The position numbers were made by a program, and so were the translations under genes. This document shows positions 49,001 through 63,195 of a DNA stretch of 64,000 bases, one piece after another. The notes beneath the pieces were generated by a model. The model was not told the DNA's origin. It saw only the letters and a program-made list of their open reading frames with translations, and searched no databases. The DNA is taken from NCBI GenBank assembly GCA_035041965.1, contig JAPYMA010002963.1:1-64000 (forward strand), given 5' to 3'. The DNA is from Anisakis pegreffii. Its lineage: Eukaryota > Nematoda > Chromadorea > Rhabditida > Anisakidae. Each line of letters begins with the position of its first letter. Within the stretch, counting starts at the first letter, position 1.

Positions 49001-52000
49001 AATAAATTTGGCAACGCACACATCAACACAGCAATTGTATGTATTTTTTGCCATGATCGTGTGGTATCATGTTAAAAAATATTTTACAGCCCTTTCTGTT
49101 GTGATTACTGCAAAGCACTGACAATCTCTGTTATATAATACTATGATCAAATGTTTCCATATTATCAACATATCATGTAGCTGAATTGCTCTGTGCATTT
49201 AATCCACTTATAAAATATATCCAGTATGATATTTCATTGATAGCTAAGTAAATAAGCCTACTGATTGTCTAATGTGTTTTACTTGTAAAGTTGTTTACTT
49301 TGAAATTGAGAAGATTCAGAGAGTACGATGCTCTTAATATAATTCAATCCAGTTCAACACTTGCTCAGTTTTGATGTTGCATTGACACACCAATACCGTT
49401 GATTGCATTGCAGCTGAAGTGGAATCGTAGTGTTCCATTTAGAAGCTATGATTCGTATTTCAGACTTTCAATCGCCTAACTGATACTCACCCATGGAACG
49501 TATCTCACAACAACCTGAGTTCGTACAGGAATTTGTTGGTAAGAAATAACTAAAGTAGTAAGAAAGCAGTACATGATGTATTCAGTAGACTCAGTCCAAA
49601 TAATTTCACTACGGGATTTGCAGATGTCAATGCACCCAAAATTTGCTTTCACTGATAGCCCAAATTTGCACAAGCAAATAATGCAGCTGTTTATTGAAGT
49701 TAATCCATAATGCATTGGATACAATAATGAACAGCGTGCTATAAATGCGATTAAATAAGTGGAATAGAGTCGTTGGCGTTTGTTTTGGTTAATTTCCAGT
49801 GAGGAACTTCGTGTAAGTACTCTAAGTAGTCGGAGTGATTATATACATTCACTTTCATCTTAATGAACTTCATTGAACATGTTGTTATTATTGTGGCATT
49901 GAACAGCCGTGTACCTGGAATTGGCGTGAATCTGTAAAGATGAAGAAACTTTTATTGGAAACCACCGCAATCCGGTTTATTAATCCGCAGTCATTGTATT
50001 ATCAATATTCTGAAAAGCTTTTTTGCCTGCAAAATGAAATTAATAATTGTTACGTTCCATATGAAAGGACTGATTTCATTTTGTATTGTTCGATGCATGT
50101 TATGTCCTTGTAAATGCAAAATGCTCTAATTATCATTTCTATGCAGATTCACAAATTTTGAAAGAGATAATAACAAAAACCAATTGGATTGTTGAATGCT
50201 TCTATTGTGAGGAATAAGATATTATTGCTACGGTGGAATAGCTGTAAAACCTAACGATAAGTAATTTTTTGACATGTGAAACAACTGAACTTTCGTACAA
50301 TCCGACATTGAGTTCATCCGAAAATTTCCCAGTAAACTACACCTAGAATCTATCTATAATTATAAAATAAATTCCAAAATCCTTCGTAAGATTGCGACTT
50401 ACACTTGTCCTAAATAATCGTCCAGTTGCGACAATACACTGCTCTCGAAAAACCATTTGTTCATTCTGATTTTTCGGTTATTTTAGCTTGATAGAATTCC
50501 GTTGAATGTGTTGTTTTCATTATGAATGCCTAGAATATATTCTGTAATTACCGAGTATTCGAATTTAATACTTCGGAATTGAGGCTTAAAGAAAATTTAT
50601 GGACACATTCTCACTATCGTGATTACAGAAAAATGACAAAGCACTCAGCTGTAAAGTTTTTGTTGATGGCAGTTCGGAAGTGTCGATATCATAAACGCTT
50701 CTTGTTTGTATGTAATTTTATACCCTCTCAAAAACGACTCTGTGATATCTCAAGTTCTCTTTTTTTCTTATCTTTCAATTTCTTATGAATAAGTCACTAA
50801 TCAGTACAGCATTATTAACATTGTTTACAGTTCATTTGAGCATGTGATCACATGCAAGTTGTGTTTTTACCTACTGGTACCGTTTAATTGTCAAATATTA
50901 ACGATGTCAGCCATTATGAAGTTAATTATCACGCGTTCATTACACCAGTTGTACAGCCATGTTGATAACAGTATTACATGATCTGTGATGTTTTTCTTAT
51001 TGCTTCATCGAAGCAATTTGATATAATTTACGCGTAAGTGTCAAAAATATTGAAGTGGATGAAACAAAATGTTGTATATCCTTTCATTAAGTGCGAATTC
51101 AACTCATACGATTAATGATAACTTATTGAGCACGTACTGATTCGACATAGGCGAAGAATCATTGTCAGTTAGGGAACTGTTCTTACGAAAATTTTTGAAG
51201 TCCATGTCGAAGCCTGTAGAATCAATTGCAGTTGGGGAGAAATGAGTGAATTATTGGGATTTTCTGAATTATATTGACGTTTGAAGAATCTTTTCTCAAT
51301 CATTCACGTCAATCTGCTACAGTCAAAAAATTCTGAATTATATCGACTTCAGTCATCGAGTTTTCTTCGATTTTCAGTCCAGTGGAACAATTCAAAATGT
51401 TTTCATCTTTCTCCGTATCGTCTCATCTAAGTCTTTATTGGATTTATCAACAGAGTCTTTCATTTTATTGTTTAGTATTTTTTCAACACTTCACCGTTAG
51501 CGTTCATTTCTGAATCGTTGTTCACGCCATCGCTTTTACAAAGCACTCATCAATTCGCAGTTATTCTCTACGGCAATTCATGAAGAAATTATTCGCCAAA
51601 AAACCATCTCACATCAACAAAATGCTAATGAATTTCATCTTTATAATTTTTGCCATCGCAAAAATTTCTGCTCAACAGTATTCAGTTTTTTCTGACTGAG
51701 ATCGTAGTGATTTCATGCAATAATAATGAGCTGATTGTTGAATCTGTAATAATCGTATAGTAGTGATTGTATAGTGATCACTCATAAATATTAAGATTAT
51801 GTCCGGTATTTGTGCGTGCTGATGATTAGATTTTTTGATTGGTAGTCTCCTTCACACAAGCAGCTGCTCATCTGTTCGAGTCGTTTCATGCGATCATTCA
51901 GCAAAGATGACCTAATCATCAATCTTTTAATCATTTTTCTTGAATGCCCTCTTTGATTTATGATGACATCCACACATATTTCCTCAACTGGTGTTGACTT

Positions 52001-55000
52001 TTTATTGAGTGCACTCAGCTGAAAACAATTCGCTTTAAAAATGAATTTGTTTCTTTGCATGTTTCTTCCCTGGCTTCATTATACGTTCGCAACCATTTGA
52101 CTCAAAAGAAACTGAAAATTGAAAGGCAGCTGAAGTTGAGAAATTCCTTCTCGGCTTGAATTTCCGCAAAAAGATTTTTCAAATATGGTTCAGATGGCTT
52201 CATCATGGCCGATATCTGTTAGGGCTGTCAATTTCCTCAGTTCATTTCTTGATGTTTGTTATTTGCCATCCATCATCGAATGTTCGTTTGTGTCGCATGT
52301 AAATTCCTCGTCTCTCAGCTGGCTTCGTTTAGCAGAAAAGTCTACAGTGCACTCAAACTGAGTGTGGTATTCATGCGGTGTTCTTGGAACGTTTCGTGTA
52401 CGATACGATAAAATCAGATTTATAGAGAGTGCCCAAACAAATAAAACACTGATGTGTGCAATTGTTTGTTTGTGTTGATGGAAATAGATGTGTATTTATG
52501 TTGTGCTCAATCATATTTATTTGCATACGCTTCACATATTCATGTGCTAATATACGCTTATCCGATGTGCCCTAGCTGACATTCCGTTGTAAAGCAAACG
52601 AACACTTCAGCTTTTTCTTATTGTTATTAGTTAGCACCATTCAAGATTATTTATTCGCCACAAGATTTGCACACCTTAAAGATGCTATTGGTTATTGTCT
52701 GCGGTTAATGTCTCTGTCGTACTTTCCGAAAGAACTGCATTGCCGATCTATTCGAGTGAGTTTAGCCAAGATCTTTGACCATGATTTCACATTGTTGTGT
52801 TTGAGAGGATTCTAGACGATCAACTGAATCCAGTCATTCGCATTTTCGTATCAGTATATGCAGTTGACAACGCATTTGTCAGGGGTTCAATATATGAGTC
52901 TGCATCGAAAGGAAATACTACTTATTTCAAAGAAATACGATTCTCATTTGTAATCTTTACGTAAATGCATTATCGTTATGTGAAACTTTAGATTTTATGT
53001 GTTCTTCTGAGAATTATTTTACGAACATGAAAAGTTTATCGGATTGTGGACTGAGTTGGAGAGACGGACGATAAGAAGTCAGAAGAGCAAATGAGAAAAA
53101 CTTCAACGTAGCATATTCGAGCAATAAATTGACTGCTGCCTAAGCGTTGATTTGATTTGCAGTTGATGTGTTATGTATGTGTTTGTGAGTACATATTTCT
53201 ATAACATTGTCGATTCTTTTTCATCCACCAGCTGCACATCACTCAGAATGAGTTTTTTTCCCGATTAAGCCTTTTCAATTCTAAACTCCGATCTCTCCAC
53301 ACAGTTACTGTATTTTTTGTTTTTTTTGGAAATTTTTATAAGATAGCTTTGACTTGCTTGACGCTTTGTAAACGGCTGCAGAAACTCTTCGGTTTGTTCT
53401 CGAGTTCTCTGTGTTATTAATTGCTCACATAAGTCAGTCTATTTCCTTTCTATTTTTCTTACTTCATTTGTTCATACTGTTTCCCTTCATAGTGTTTCCG
53501 AAAGAAGCTGCCGTGCGGTTCGTTTTTGATGGCTTGGAATCGAGAGCTGGTTACAAATGATTTGAAACAATCAAATTTTTCTTGAACTGCTCGTGAGTCA
53601 TATCACTTTAACGAATCTTATTGCAAAGCGTGTATTTTGCAATGCCCATTAAATTAGCATATTTATTGCACAATTCGAATGCTGCGATTTTGCTTTTAAG
53701 TGGTTATGATGCGAGATTTATTTCATTGTTCAACGCATTGTTTCAACAAAACAAGCAAATAAAAATATCCGAAATGATTATGTCAAAGGAAGATCAAAGC
53801 GAACGATTCGGTCATTCTCGGTCGTAATTGTACGCAATATGTGCTGTCTTTATAAATAATGCTGTCGGTTGGAAACAAATTCGTTGTTTATTTTAAGAAT
53901 GAATCATTTTGTTTTGGCGTCCTTCAAGATGTTTTCTTTTGAGTCATTTGTATTCATTGCGCAAAATGTCTCGCCACGAATCTGCTGCAATCCTCGTTCA
54001 CAATGATTACATTCAGTTTCACTGTTCTTCAGAACATAGCAATTGGAAATTTCTGTTTTTGTTCTTTTTTTCATTTTTTTCATATCATATTCCATGGAAT
54101 TTATGTTTCTCATGCCAATTATACGGCATTGTTGTGAGAATTTTTGTTGTGGCGCTGAAGAAATGATCACACAATTTTTCAGTTTTCGAAAGTAAACTAA
54201 CATCGAAGCGATAATAACGTGTAGGAATGATGCGTATCCTCTCCTTTGTCCAATGTTTCTTCACTGTTTTCTTGTCAAAAAATCATTGAATTTTCTGAAA
54301 GACTTTTTATTGTGACTGTATTCAGCGAAACGATTTTATGTGAGAATTCTCTGATATGAATGAGGAGAGTCAGGTGTTTTTGAACCTCTCCGCGTTAAAT
54401 CACTGAATTTCGTCGTAAAAATATCCGATTACTATTTATCGTTTGTTTTCATCGTGCGATTCGTTCTTTTTTTTCCATTTTTATTTGTTGCACACAATCC
54501 TGAACGTTTCTAGTATCCAGTAATATGAATATACTCGATTGTTCGTTTATTTGCTTAGAAACACAATTGTTCGAAGCGTATTCATAGAGTAAATCGATGG
54601 ATGAATGGATCCATCGCTTATCTTTCATTTTGATCGTTTTAACATCATTCTTATGAGTAATGTCACACCAGATACGTAAAGCTCCGAATGACCACCACCC
54701 AACCAATGCCCACAAATAGCATAGAAACATGCAATGCAAGCTTCATTGATTTAGCACAACAAATGATAAATGCACATCTAATATTCAGTACATCCAGCAG
54801 ACTCTATTCATATTTGTTGTGTGCAGTTAAGTGAAGATTATAGTTATACATCTCGATTTCAATACATATTCATATGTCTATGTTGCTCATCTATGCTCAG
54901 ATGCATTTGACTTATCAAATGTACCTACACTGAGAGTCAACCGAACAACCTGTTCGAATCCTAGAAATCGAGCTGAATGCAACATCTTAATGTTCATGTG

Positions 55001-57727
55001 CAACCTATTAACTTCAATGTTATTGGACATTTACCGCATTTTGTATCGTTTATTTCCATTGTTGTCTTTATCGGAACCACTTTCCTACAAATCAAGTCAT
55101 TTCCATCAAGATTTATGCAAATCAACCGGACAAATTGGTTAATTTGTTCATTAGTATAACTACCCTAAACTCTCAACTACCCGAAATCAACTCGATCCAC
55201 TTGAACCTATTTAAAGAGCTATTGGTGACTCAGTAACGTTTTCCTGTCAGTGCTAAAGATCTAACAATCATAGTTCATAAATGTTTATTGAATGTATTCA
55301 TTTCAGCTTTTCACCTAAATTTTTGGGAATATTATAAAATATAACTCGAGCTCAAGGTCTTGTTACCTCAAAAATGCATGTCTGTTTTCATCAGAGATCA
55401 TTTAAGTCAATTTTCCAGTTTTTTCTGGATATCCGAGCTGATCGATGTTTTTTTTGTTTATTTTACTCTAGTCCATGTCACTTGAGGCATTTACTTCATT
55501 TTGCGATTATCAAGCGTCACTCGTTACCTCTTTTCATATCCTACATTATGTAAATTTATTGCTCATTAATTGATTTTAAATGAAGGGGTGTCACAATTAG
55601 TGTAAGTGTTTATAGTGCTCTATGTAAATTTGTGTATAACAGCTGCTGATTACGGTAGTTTGGAGATGCATCACACTTGTGAATGCACCATATGGAGTAC
55701 TTGTGGAGCTCTTTGAAAGTGCTTTTTGGGGACACTCGAGAGACGGAAATGGAACTATTCAATGCTAATAGCACTAATCCATTATCGGTTCACTGGAGCA
55801 TTACACAGGTTTACAAATGCGAATTTCGGCTTTACTTTTATCCATCTTCTTGCCAAGATTCACTGAAACTTTATCGTTTCGTTACAGATGGTGAAATGAA
55901 GAAAACTTTTACTCACAAATTATTTGAGCATTTCATTAGAAGATTTGCAGTTCAGTGTTCATCTTACGATTAGCTAGCTGATGGAGCATTTATGTGGAAA
56001 CTCTGACGCTGATAGCGGATTGCTGCTTAATAGATCAATATTTCGGTGTAATTTAGAGAACAGCGAAAGTCTTGCCGCAAGACTTTTCAATACGTTCAAG
56101 CAGAGAACTGTTAGCAGTTCAGTTCTTCCAATTAGTCCACGTTGTAAACTTCATTCGGCTGAAAAGCACATCAAAGATTATCGTTTTGATCCTCAAAACA
56201 TGTGAACAAACTCAAGTAATCCGTTCGTGAATGTACATTAAGTGATCAGACATATATAATACATACACCATCCATACGGATGTCGACATTTTAGGTTGTT
56301 GAATTATGCGATAATCGCTTCCTTGTTTAATGATTTATCGCCATGTTTCTCCCTCACCTTCTTTACACTCTTCGTGCAGTTATCTCTTCATTTATTCATT
56401 CAATTTCAAGCATGAAGAATGTAGGGTTGATGTTTCAATGCATTGAAAATACACGAAACTCATGAGGATGAATTGTTGTTCATCGTTCTAAAATCTGCGA
56501 ATCATTTGAAGCATTGGAAATCTTTTAAGGTAGCTGTTGTTTGATTTGCAAAGTCGTGTCATCGGTGTTTTTTTAAATGAAGAATTCGGATATATAAGAG
56601 GAACAGTAAGGAACAAGTTTCGGTCGGTTAGACAGTTCAGTGGTGCAACAGTTAATGATATGAACAACTGAATGTCGAGATCATTTTTGTGGATATTTTG
56701 AGCGTGGATTAAGATGTATTATGAATACATATGTCTGTGTGCTAACGATAAGATAAATGACTATAGTGAGGATTGTGTGCAGCTGAGAAATTGATTCACT
56801 CAATTGGGTATGTGAATGAATGACGACCGCAGGACGACGGATGTATTGTGAAGCATTGTCTCATCTAATGAACAATGCATGAGAAATGCACACGATATCG
56901 AGCAATAATCATCATTTGTCCACACATAAATCCTCTAATCTCGTGTACTATTCCATTGTTTTCAATCAAGTATCCACATAAATTGTTCATACACATAATT
57001 GTTCATGCTCTCCGAGTAGATTCTAAAGTGCGCTAAATCATTCAAGATGCAGCCAACTGAGCACAGTCATCAATCCGTGCAACAATTCTTCGTACTACCC
57101 AAAACTCAATAATCACAATCGTTTCTGAAGTAATTTTCAAAATGAATTTCAGTTGATAGTCAATCAAGTAGATTGCAGTCACTCGTACTGCCTATGAGTA
57201 TACGAGTTGCTCGCTGATCGTTTGGATGATCGTTTAGTGATGAGAAACAATGCGATTTGCAATAATTACTCATTAAGAGTCAACATAATTAGCTGGAGAG
57301 TCAAGAGATATAGTAGCTAACATCTGGATAGAAGGTTAATCTCCTCAGAAAATGATCATTGTACGAAAATCCGAGATAATATTTCTTCTGTGCGCCTCTC
57401 GCGCAATTTCTGAACGAATTCTATCATTCAACTGTGATTCAGTGACAGTGTGGTTCCAAAAAATCTAACTTGTTTATTCGTAGTATTGAAACAATGCTTG
57501 TTCTTCGAAATGTCCTGTTTGGACGTTGAACATATTTATATGTTTATCTGCAGGTGATTCAAAAAATGGAGAGAAGTATGAGTATATGACAGGAACATCA
57601 TTCATATGAATAAGGTCAATTTCCACATCTTTGATATGAGTCAGCTTAATAAATCAGTTTACTAACACAAATCATGATGGATTTATTTCGTAATCAAACG
57701 ATTATGATCAGTGTGAAGTGTGAATAA
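40000..57727. other. Long gene-poor region, possibly intron
   Basis: Nearly 18 kb of AT-rich sequence. The longest open frame (48581-49075, plus strand) and two adjacent frames at 55683-56205 show no recognised motif. Simple repeats are sparse: (GT)11 at about 43382-43404 and a short CCTTTAATCCTT duplication near 46030-46070. No RNA gene recognised. Confidence 0.45.
43382..43404. repeat. (GT)n microsatellite
   Basis: About eleven uninterrupted GT dinucleotides between TTCGTGTGTG and AGCGCT. Likely polymorphic; no function implied. Confidence 0.9.
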
Positions 57728-57907
57728 TAGCAACGATGGTAATCGAAAGAAATTACGGTTCCGTTGGAATCTGCCTGCATCGATTTTTCAGTATCCTGGA
57801 ATTCGATATTCCGAACGAATTGTAAAATTTCTGGTCGGAATCGGACTAGAATTCGTCGGATTCCAACTTCGGTCGGTCACCGTCACTAAAATTGGTATCG
57901 TTAACTA
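57728..57907. mobile_element. TA-flanked palindromic element (MITE-like), copy 2
   Basis: A 180-bp palindromic block starts TAGCAACGATGGTAAT and ends ATTGGTATCGTTAACTA, approximate reverse complements. Its arms carry the same TTCCGTTGGAAT and TCGGAAT words as the 12711 element. The two copies are diverged and differ in length. A shadow frame over 57720-58022 results from this block and is not a gene. Confidence 0.5.
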
Positions 57908-59826
57908 CCATATAACTAATTGTCGATGTTTTCTAAAATTGATCATCCTACTCATTTTGCACTTCAAATTCATCCAAACTGCTTTTTATTTATGCCTTCA
58001 TCACTCTAATTTAAATTTTTAAACGCGCAGCCAAATGCTAATTCAGTTGCACGATAATTTGTAGGAAAATTCATTGTTGAAATGACACATTGCATACTTG
58101 TGCTGATGATGATGAAAGCGTGCTCGTTATGATAAAATTCGACAATGCTTGCATGTTTCCTTCATTAAGTATTGACGAAAGAAGGTTTTGGTTTACGTGC
58201 AACAAAATTAATTTATTCTTTTCAATGTTTTGCCGAATGAACCACTCTATCAGTCTCCAAACCATCGCTATTCAAAATTGAATATTATTAATTCTCTCCG
58301 GCTTCGTCATATTTACGACAGATCAACAGCTGAATAAACCATATCCTTGAATTCAGTTACTGCATTGTAGTGCGTTTGTTTTCGTCATCGTTAGACGTGT
58401 ACTGTAGAACGAATGAGTGTTGAAAGCGACATACAGTGATGCTTAATGCTTTCAATCCTTCAGGCCATCGTTGAATATAATGATTTTCGTTGATTCCCAG
58501 CTTTCTTGCCAATTCAATAGTCCATTTGATGTGTAGACATATCGTTCGCGCATTCCTCAATTCATGTTAAGGTTTTCTCTGCCTTCGATTTCCAGTCGTT
58601 TCCACATCACTCATAATTCTCTTTTTTCGATCTTCATCAAGCAACGGACCTTTTTTACTGCAATGTCGAACCCCATAGAAACGCACAACCAGTTATTCTC
58701 AGTACCGAAATTCACACTGCAACAGCTATTGCAGAATCTCAACAATTTCGAGAAAAAAAAATCGAACATTACAAAAGAGAATCGAAGTGAACAAATGAAA
58801 TGATATTGAAATTTGGATCCATTTACGATGCTGAATATGGAGTTTCATCGCATTTTCCTCGAATAAATAGAAATTTAACAACATTCGGATCGTTGAAGGT
58901 TAACGATGTGCATTTTCATATGCTTTTTCGAATGAAGTTTTTGTTCAAGATTACAAACATCTATTGTAGCCATCTGTCCAATAAAATCTATCGCTTATTG
59001 AATTTGATTTTACGACAGTTATTCGAGAAGAATTTATTTCAAAACTGATGCGTTTTTGATATTATTGAGTCAGTTCCAAATGCCGATAGTATTTCGGATT
59101 TTGAAGTGTATTGGTGTTTGAAGTGTATTCTGAAGAGGTTTTCTGAAATCATTCCTTCCTTAATTATAATCGAAGAAAGAAATTGTCTCGATTGATTCCG
59201 CAAAAAACTTGATTGGGGAGGTAATGTACCAGTTATTGTTGACTGTTATGATTATTATGGTTTGATTTGACAGTGCCTATGTCAAGTAGTTATTTCTCAA
59301 GATTATGCTCTCTTCATGCTAGCTGACTGCAAAAAGATTGATTGGTTCGTTTGTTTTCATTCACTAAACAAGAGAAATGATTTCAAACACTGGAATGTTA
59401 TGAATGAAGATTTGTTTCGCATAATTTCTCGGAATCCATTTGCATTGTTGGAATTGTTCATGCTGGATGGGGATATAATCATAGCGAATAAAGAATTGCT
59501 TACTTCAAAAATTAAAAACCATCATGCTAAGGTTCTTTTGTGTGGGATTATCTCAAGCGACTAATCCACATTTAACAAATGCCTTTGTGTTCACCAAACA
59601 TTTTATCCATTTTCTTGAATGGAATTACGTATTGCCGGTTGTTTTATCATTACGTTCCAATATTTCATTTCGAATTTGATTTGAATGTCACTTCATTGTT
59701 TTTTTTGGTGTCCAACTGAATGAGAATTAATATTTTCATTTCATATTCTTTCATATCACTTCACGTTACTTTACGTAGGATTGGACTGAAGACGAAATGA
59801 GTATTTAATGCGTACATCATTTTCAG
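57908..59826. other. Gene-poor region before the 59827 exon
   Basis: AT-rich. Several short frames (58564-58803, 58800-59048, 59316-59564) are Phe/Leu/Asn/Lys-rich and lack splice boundaries or motifs I can support. Confidence 0.4.
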
Positions 59827-60103
59827 TATCCTGTTGCTGTCGTCACTATTGAACTCTGGACCACATATTGATCCGAGCGAACTTCACTGTGCTTCAGAAG
59901 CGTTTTATAAATCCACTTCCGTAAAACTACCACACGACGTATCGTCTTCGTCATTATTCGACGCCCTACCGAAACCTGAGGCTCATAGTGATAATATTAC
60001 TCGAACAACCGATAGTGGTGACCTCGTTCCATCACCTCTAGGACCAGACTCGATTCGAGTAGCTACCGCCGGTACAAACGAACAGAATAGCAACACTGAT
60101 AAG
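59827..60103 (+). CDS. Internal exon of an unidentified Ser/Asp/Pro-rich protein (partial)
   Basis: A strong acceptor (CATTTTCAG) and a strong donor (AAG/GTACGT) bound a 277-base frame without stops. It enters in phase 2 and leaves in phase 0. The about 92 residues include SSLLNSGPHIDPSELHCASE, FDALPKPEAHSD, SGDLVPSPLGPDSIRV and NEQNSNTDK. The composition suggests a disordered regulatory region. GC content is higher than flanking DNA, as in the other exons here. The phase would accept the candidate first exon at 28682, about 31 kb upstream. Downstream exons are not visible before 64000, so the gene probably extends beyond the window. Family unknown. Confidence 0.6.
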
Positions 60104-62641
60104 GTACGTTGCTGTTGTATTCTTTTCAGATGAATACTAACGATTCCTTGCTCTCCAGTTATTTTTTAAATACAAACAATTTTTTTAAAAATTTTTAGTC
60201 ATTCTTTACAAATCGTACAAATGAATTTTGAACTCAAGATAGATAACCCATATTTAGTAAGCTCAAGCTTGATGGCCAAGAAAATAATTCTTATCATTTA
60301 TGTTCCGTATAGAATATAAAAAGCGTAGATACAACTTAAAATATAAAAAATCGAACTTGGGTACCCGATCCAGCCCTAACTCGGTCTCCGAAGTCGGATT
60401 CTCTCGATAGTGGGAAGTACGCGATCCAACCTTAAATTTATAATTATACCACATCATTCCTAGTGCGTAGGTTGATAAACGCATATGCTAAAGTGTTAGA
60501 TAAGCTGTTTGTTGTTCCCGATGAATCATCTGAATGTTGATGTCACTGATATGAAAGTAATTATTTGCTGTGAAAAGTTCACTGCATTTAAATGCTTATC
60601 ATTCATCAGCACTTCCGCCTCTTACTTACGATATAAATAAAACACTTTTGATATCGTCATGCAGTGCAACTCTTCATTAATCACTTCCCACAACAGTCAC
60701 GTCAAATATTTGAAATATTGACAGAATTTTTTTTTGTTAAATTTCATCCTCAATTTTTTGTTCTTGAATGATCTTCTTTCACTGTTGGTGCTGAAAAGTT
60801 TTTACAAATTCGATCGATCATTGATGATCTATCGACAGGTGTCAGTGCGATTCGCTTTCGAAGAAGTTTAACACGCTGACTCATCAACGTCATTTCTCTT
60901 GCTCTTCCTTTCAGCAATTTTCATTCTCGCTTCCCATTTCGTCTTGTTTATTTGCCATAGCGATATTCTAGAACGATCTCTTCGATGATATTCATCGCAT
61001 CGTGAATGAAGGAAATAAGTGATTGTTTGATTCCTGAATGCATTTCAAGAAGAACTGATGAGAAACGGAAATGTGACGAATAATTCGCGATGAACACGAG
61101 TTGATTCAATGACGATTTTCAATGACGTAATAATTCACACCAATGAAATACTTCTTCTGAGGTGACCCGCACCTCCCAAGACGAAAACGGAGCTTTCCAC
61201 AGTCTGTTTGGAACGGATTTTAACCGTTAACTTAAAAAAAAAAACCTTTCTCAAAATGATCCTACATGATTTCATATCCCCACTGAAAGACGTCGGATTT
61301 GCAAATCGAAAGTTGAGGTAACTTTCGGCTGATAATACTCGATAGAAATGGAGAAGTTGTCTTATTCTGGTGCGTTTGAACGGCGCCGTTGGTTGTCGGG
61401 TGCATTGAATATCCATCAGTAACGATAACATATCGTTTTCTAACAGTTCAATGTATTAATACAGAGATCACTTGAAGAGTTCCGAACATTTAAGTATGAA
61501 GCGCTGAATTCGATCTCTAGGTATACTATTGAATAAGAGCTCATGTCTAGCATACGATAAAGTGAACTACATACTTCAAAATCAGATATGCATAGCGAAG
61601 TGTTCGAGTGTCATTTATTACGTGCTGCGATTGACTTAAAGTATTATACAATGTCAGTTGCACGTCGCATCAATCATTTGCAATCCGATTTCATGTAGAA
61701 AGTATTTCAGAGTGCTTTATCGATAGTGTTCGATTGACAATCAATATTTTCATTTTTGTGTTCCATTGCCACAATAATATCGATTTGTCCACCGTTGGTG
61801 ATCAGTATCGATCACTGACGATGAGAGAATAACGAACTTATTTATTTAGCTGTATTTTCAACCGATTAATTTTTCTAAATCCATTCATACTAACTGAACA
61901 CATCCAACTTACAGTTATAATGAAGTTAATATTCTATTTGTTTCACCTTCCGCATCATCACTTTTAAGTTATCGGAAGAATCGTACAAACCAATTGGAAT
62001 TATTTTATGCAATTGATTAATTGTTTCGTGACTTCATGATTATTTTATAAACTCATTCATTCACAAATATTTATCATCGCGAAACTTCAACGTGACATGT
62101 GGCGCGACCACGAAACACACCGTATGAATGTTGGATAATGTGAGCTTTAATCACTCCAAAGTTTTCTATCGAAATTCACAAAAATATTCACTCAGAAAAT
62201 TAAGTTTCTGGAATTCAACCACTTATATGTTAATCGCAAGCCATAAACAATAGAAGGGCGCGATGGCCGCTACAATGCTGCATTAATTTTTTCCTATATC
62301 TCTATGAAGTACTAACCGGAAATAACGATGATATCAATCGAACCTTGAGGATTTATTTTTTTGGAATTTAAAAAAAAACTGAATTCTGCCCTACGTAAGT
62401 TTATGCATAGTGAGTTTATTGTGCGATATGGAGGTGCCGAAGTTGTGTTCTGTGGTTAGTCCAAACATATGTGGTGATTAGAAGAACGGTGAATGGATAT
62501 GTAGTTTTGAGTTAACATAGATATATATATGTTTAAGCAGGTTATGGTTCATAGAAAAAAGAATGAGCTGACACGTGACGTAGCAGCTGTGGCCTGAATT
62601 TTCGCTTCATCTCCTACAAATGATAGACTTGTACCTCAGTA

Positions 62642-62677
62642 AGCAGCAGCAGCAGCAGCGGCTTTATGTAAGCCGCT
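62642..62677. repeat. (AGC)6 microsatellite merging into a perfect 8-bp hairpin
   Basis: Six AGC triplets occupy 62642-62659. The last forms part of AGCGGCTT at 62657-62664, which pairs with AAGCCGCT at 62670-62677 around a 5-base loop (TATGT). Confidence 0.8.
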
Positions 62678-63142
62678 TATAATTACAACACCTCCACAAA
62701 TAATACACATGTATGTGTATATATGACTGTATACTATTATTTAGTACTGTGTGCACAAAGTGTATATCATTAATGTGTTTTGCGATGATTAATTAATTAG
62801 AAACATCCATCAATCAATTTGTACATCCCTTGCATTGTTCGTTTCTCACTGAATAGATAATTTGCACTTCCGAATGAGTGTTGATGTCTCGTTTGAATGA
62901 CATTTTCAAAGATATAATCTGCAAAAAAACTTAAAATATTCAAACAAGTTTTCGACCACGATTTCAATTCAGAATTGATCACGTTCTATTCGTAACCATG
63001 TATGAGCGTTTGCAGCAAATAATTCCATGGTTGCGAGATAAATCAACTCTGCAGCGTAACTGAAATGTAACTGTATGAAATTGAAATTTTAAAAGGCTCA
63101 ACAAAATATTCGAACGAAAGTTCGCTCGTTCAAAGGGTTGAC

Positions 63143-63195
63143 AGTTTAGAATCAACTGCATCAAAACAAGAGTTTAGAATCAGCTGAATCAAAAC
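63143..63195. repeat. Two-copy tandem repeat, 28-bp period
   Basis: AGTTTAGAATCAACTGCATC... at 63143 recurs as AGTTTAGAATCAGCTGAATC... at 63171, followed by AAAAC in both copies. There are two mismatches over 25 bases. Confidence 0.8.

Noticed and set aside
54945..54975. GTTCGAATCC, similar to a tRNA T-loop
   Set aside because: Flanking bases do not form the T-stem, and no acceptor or anticodon stem can be drawn.
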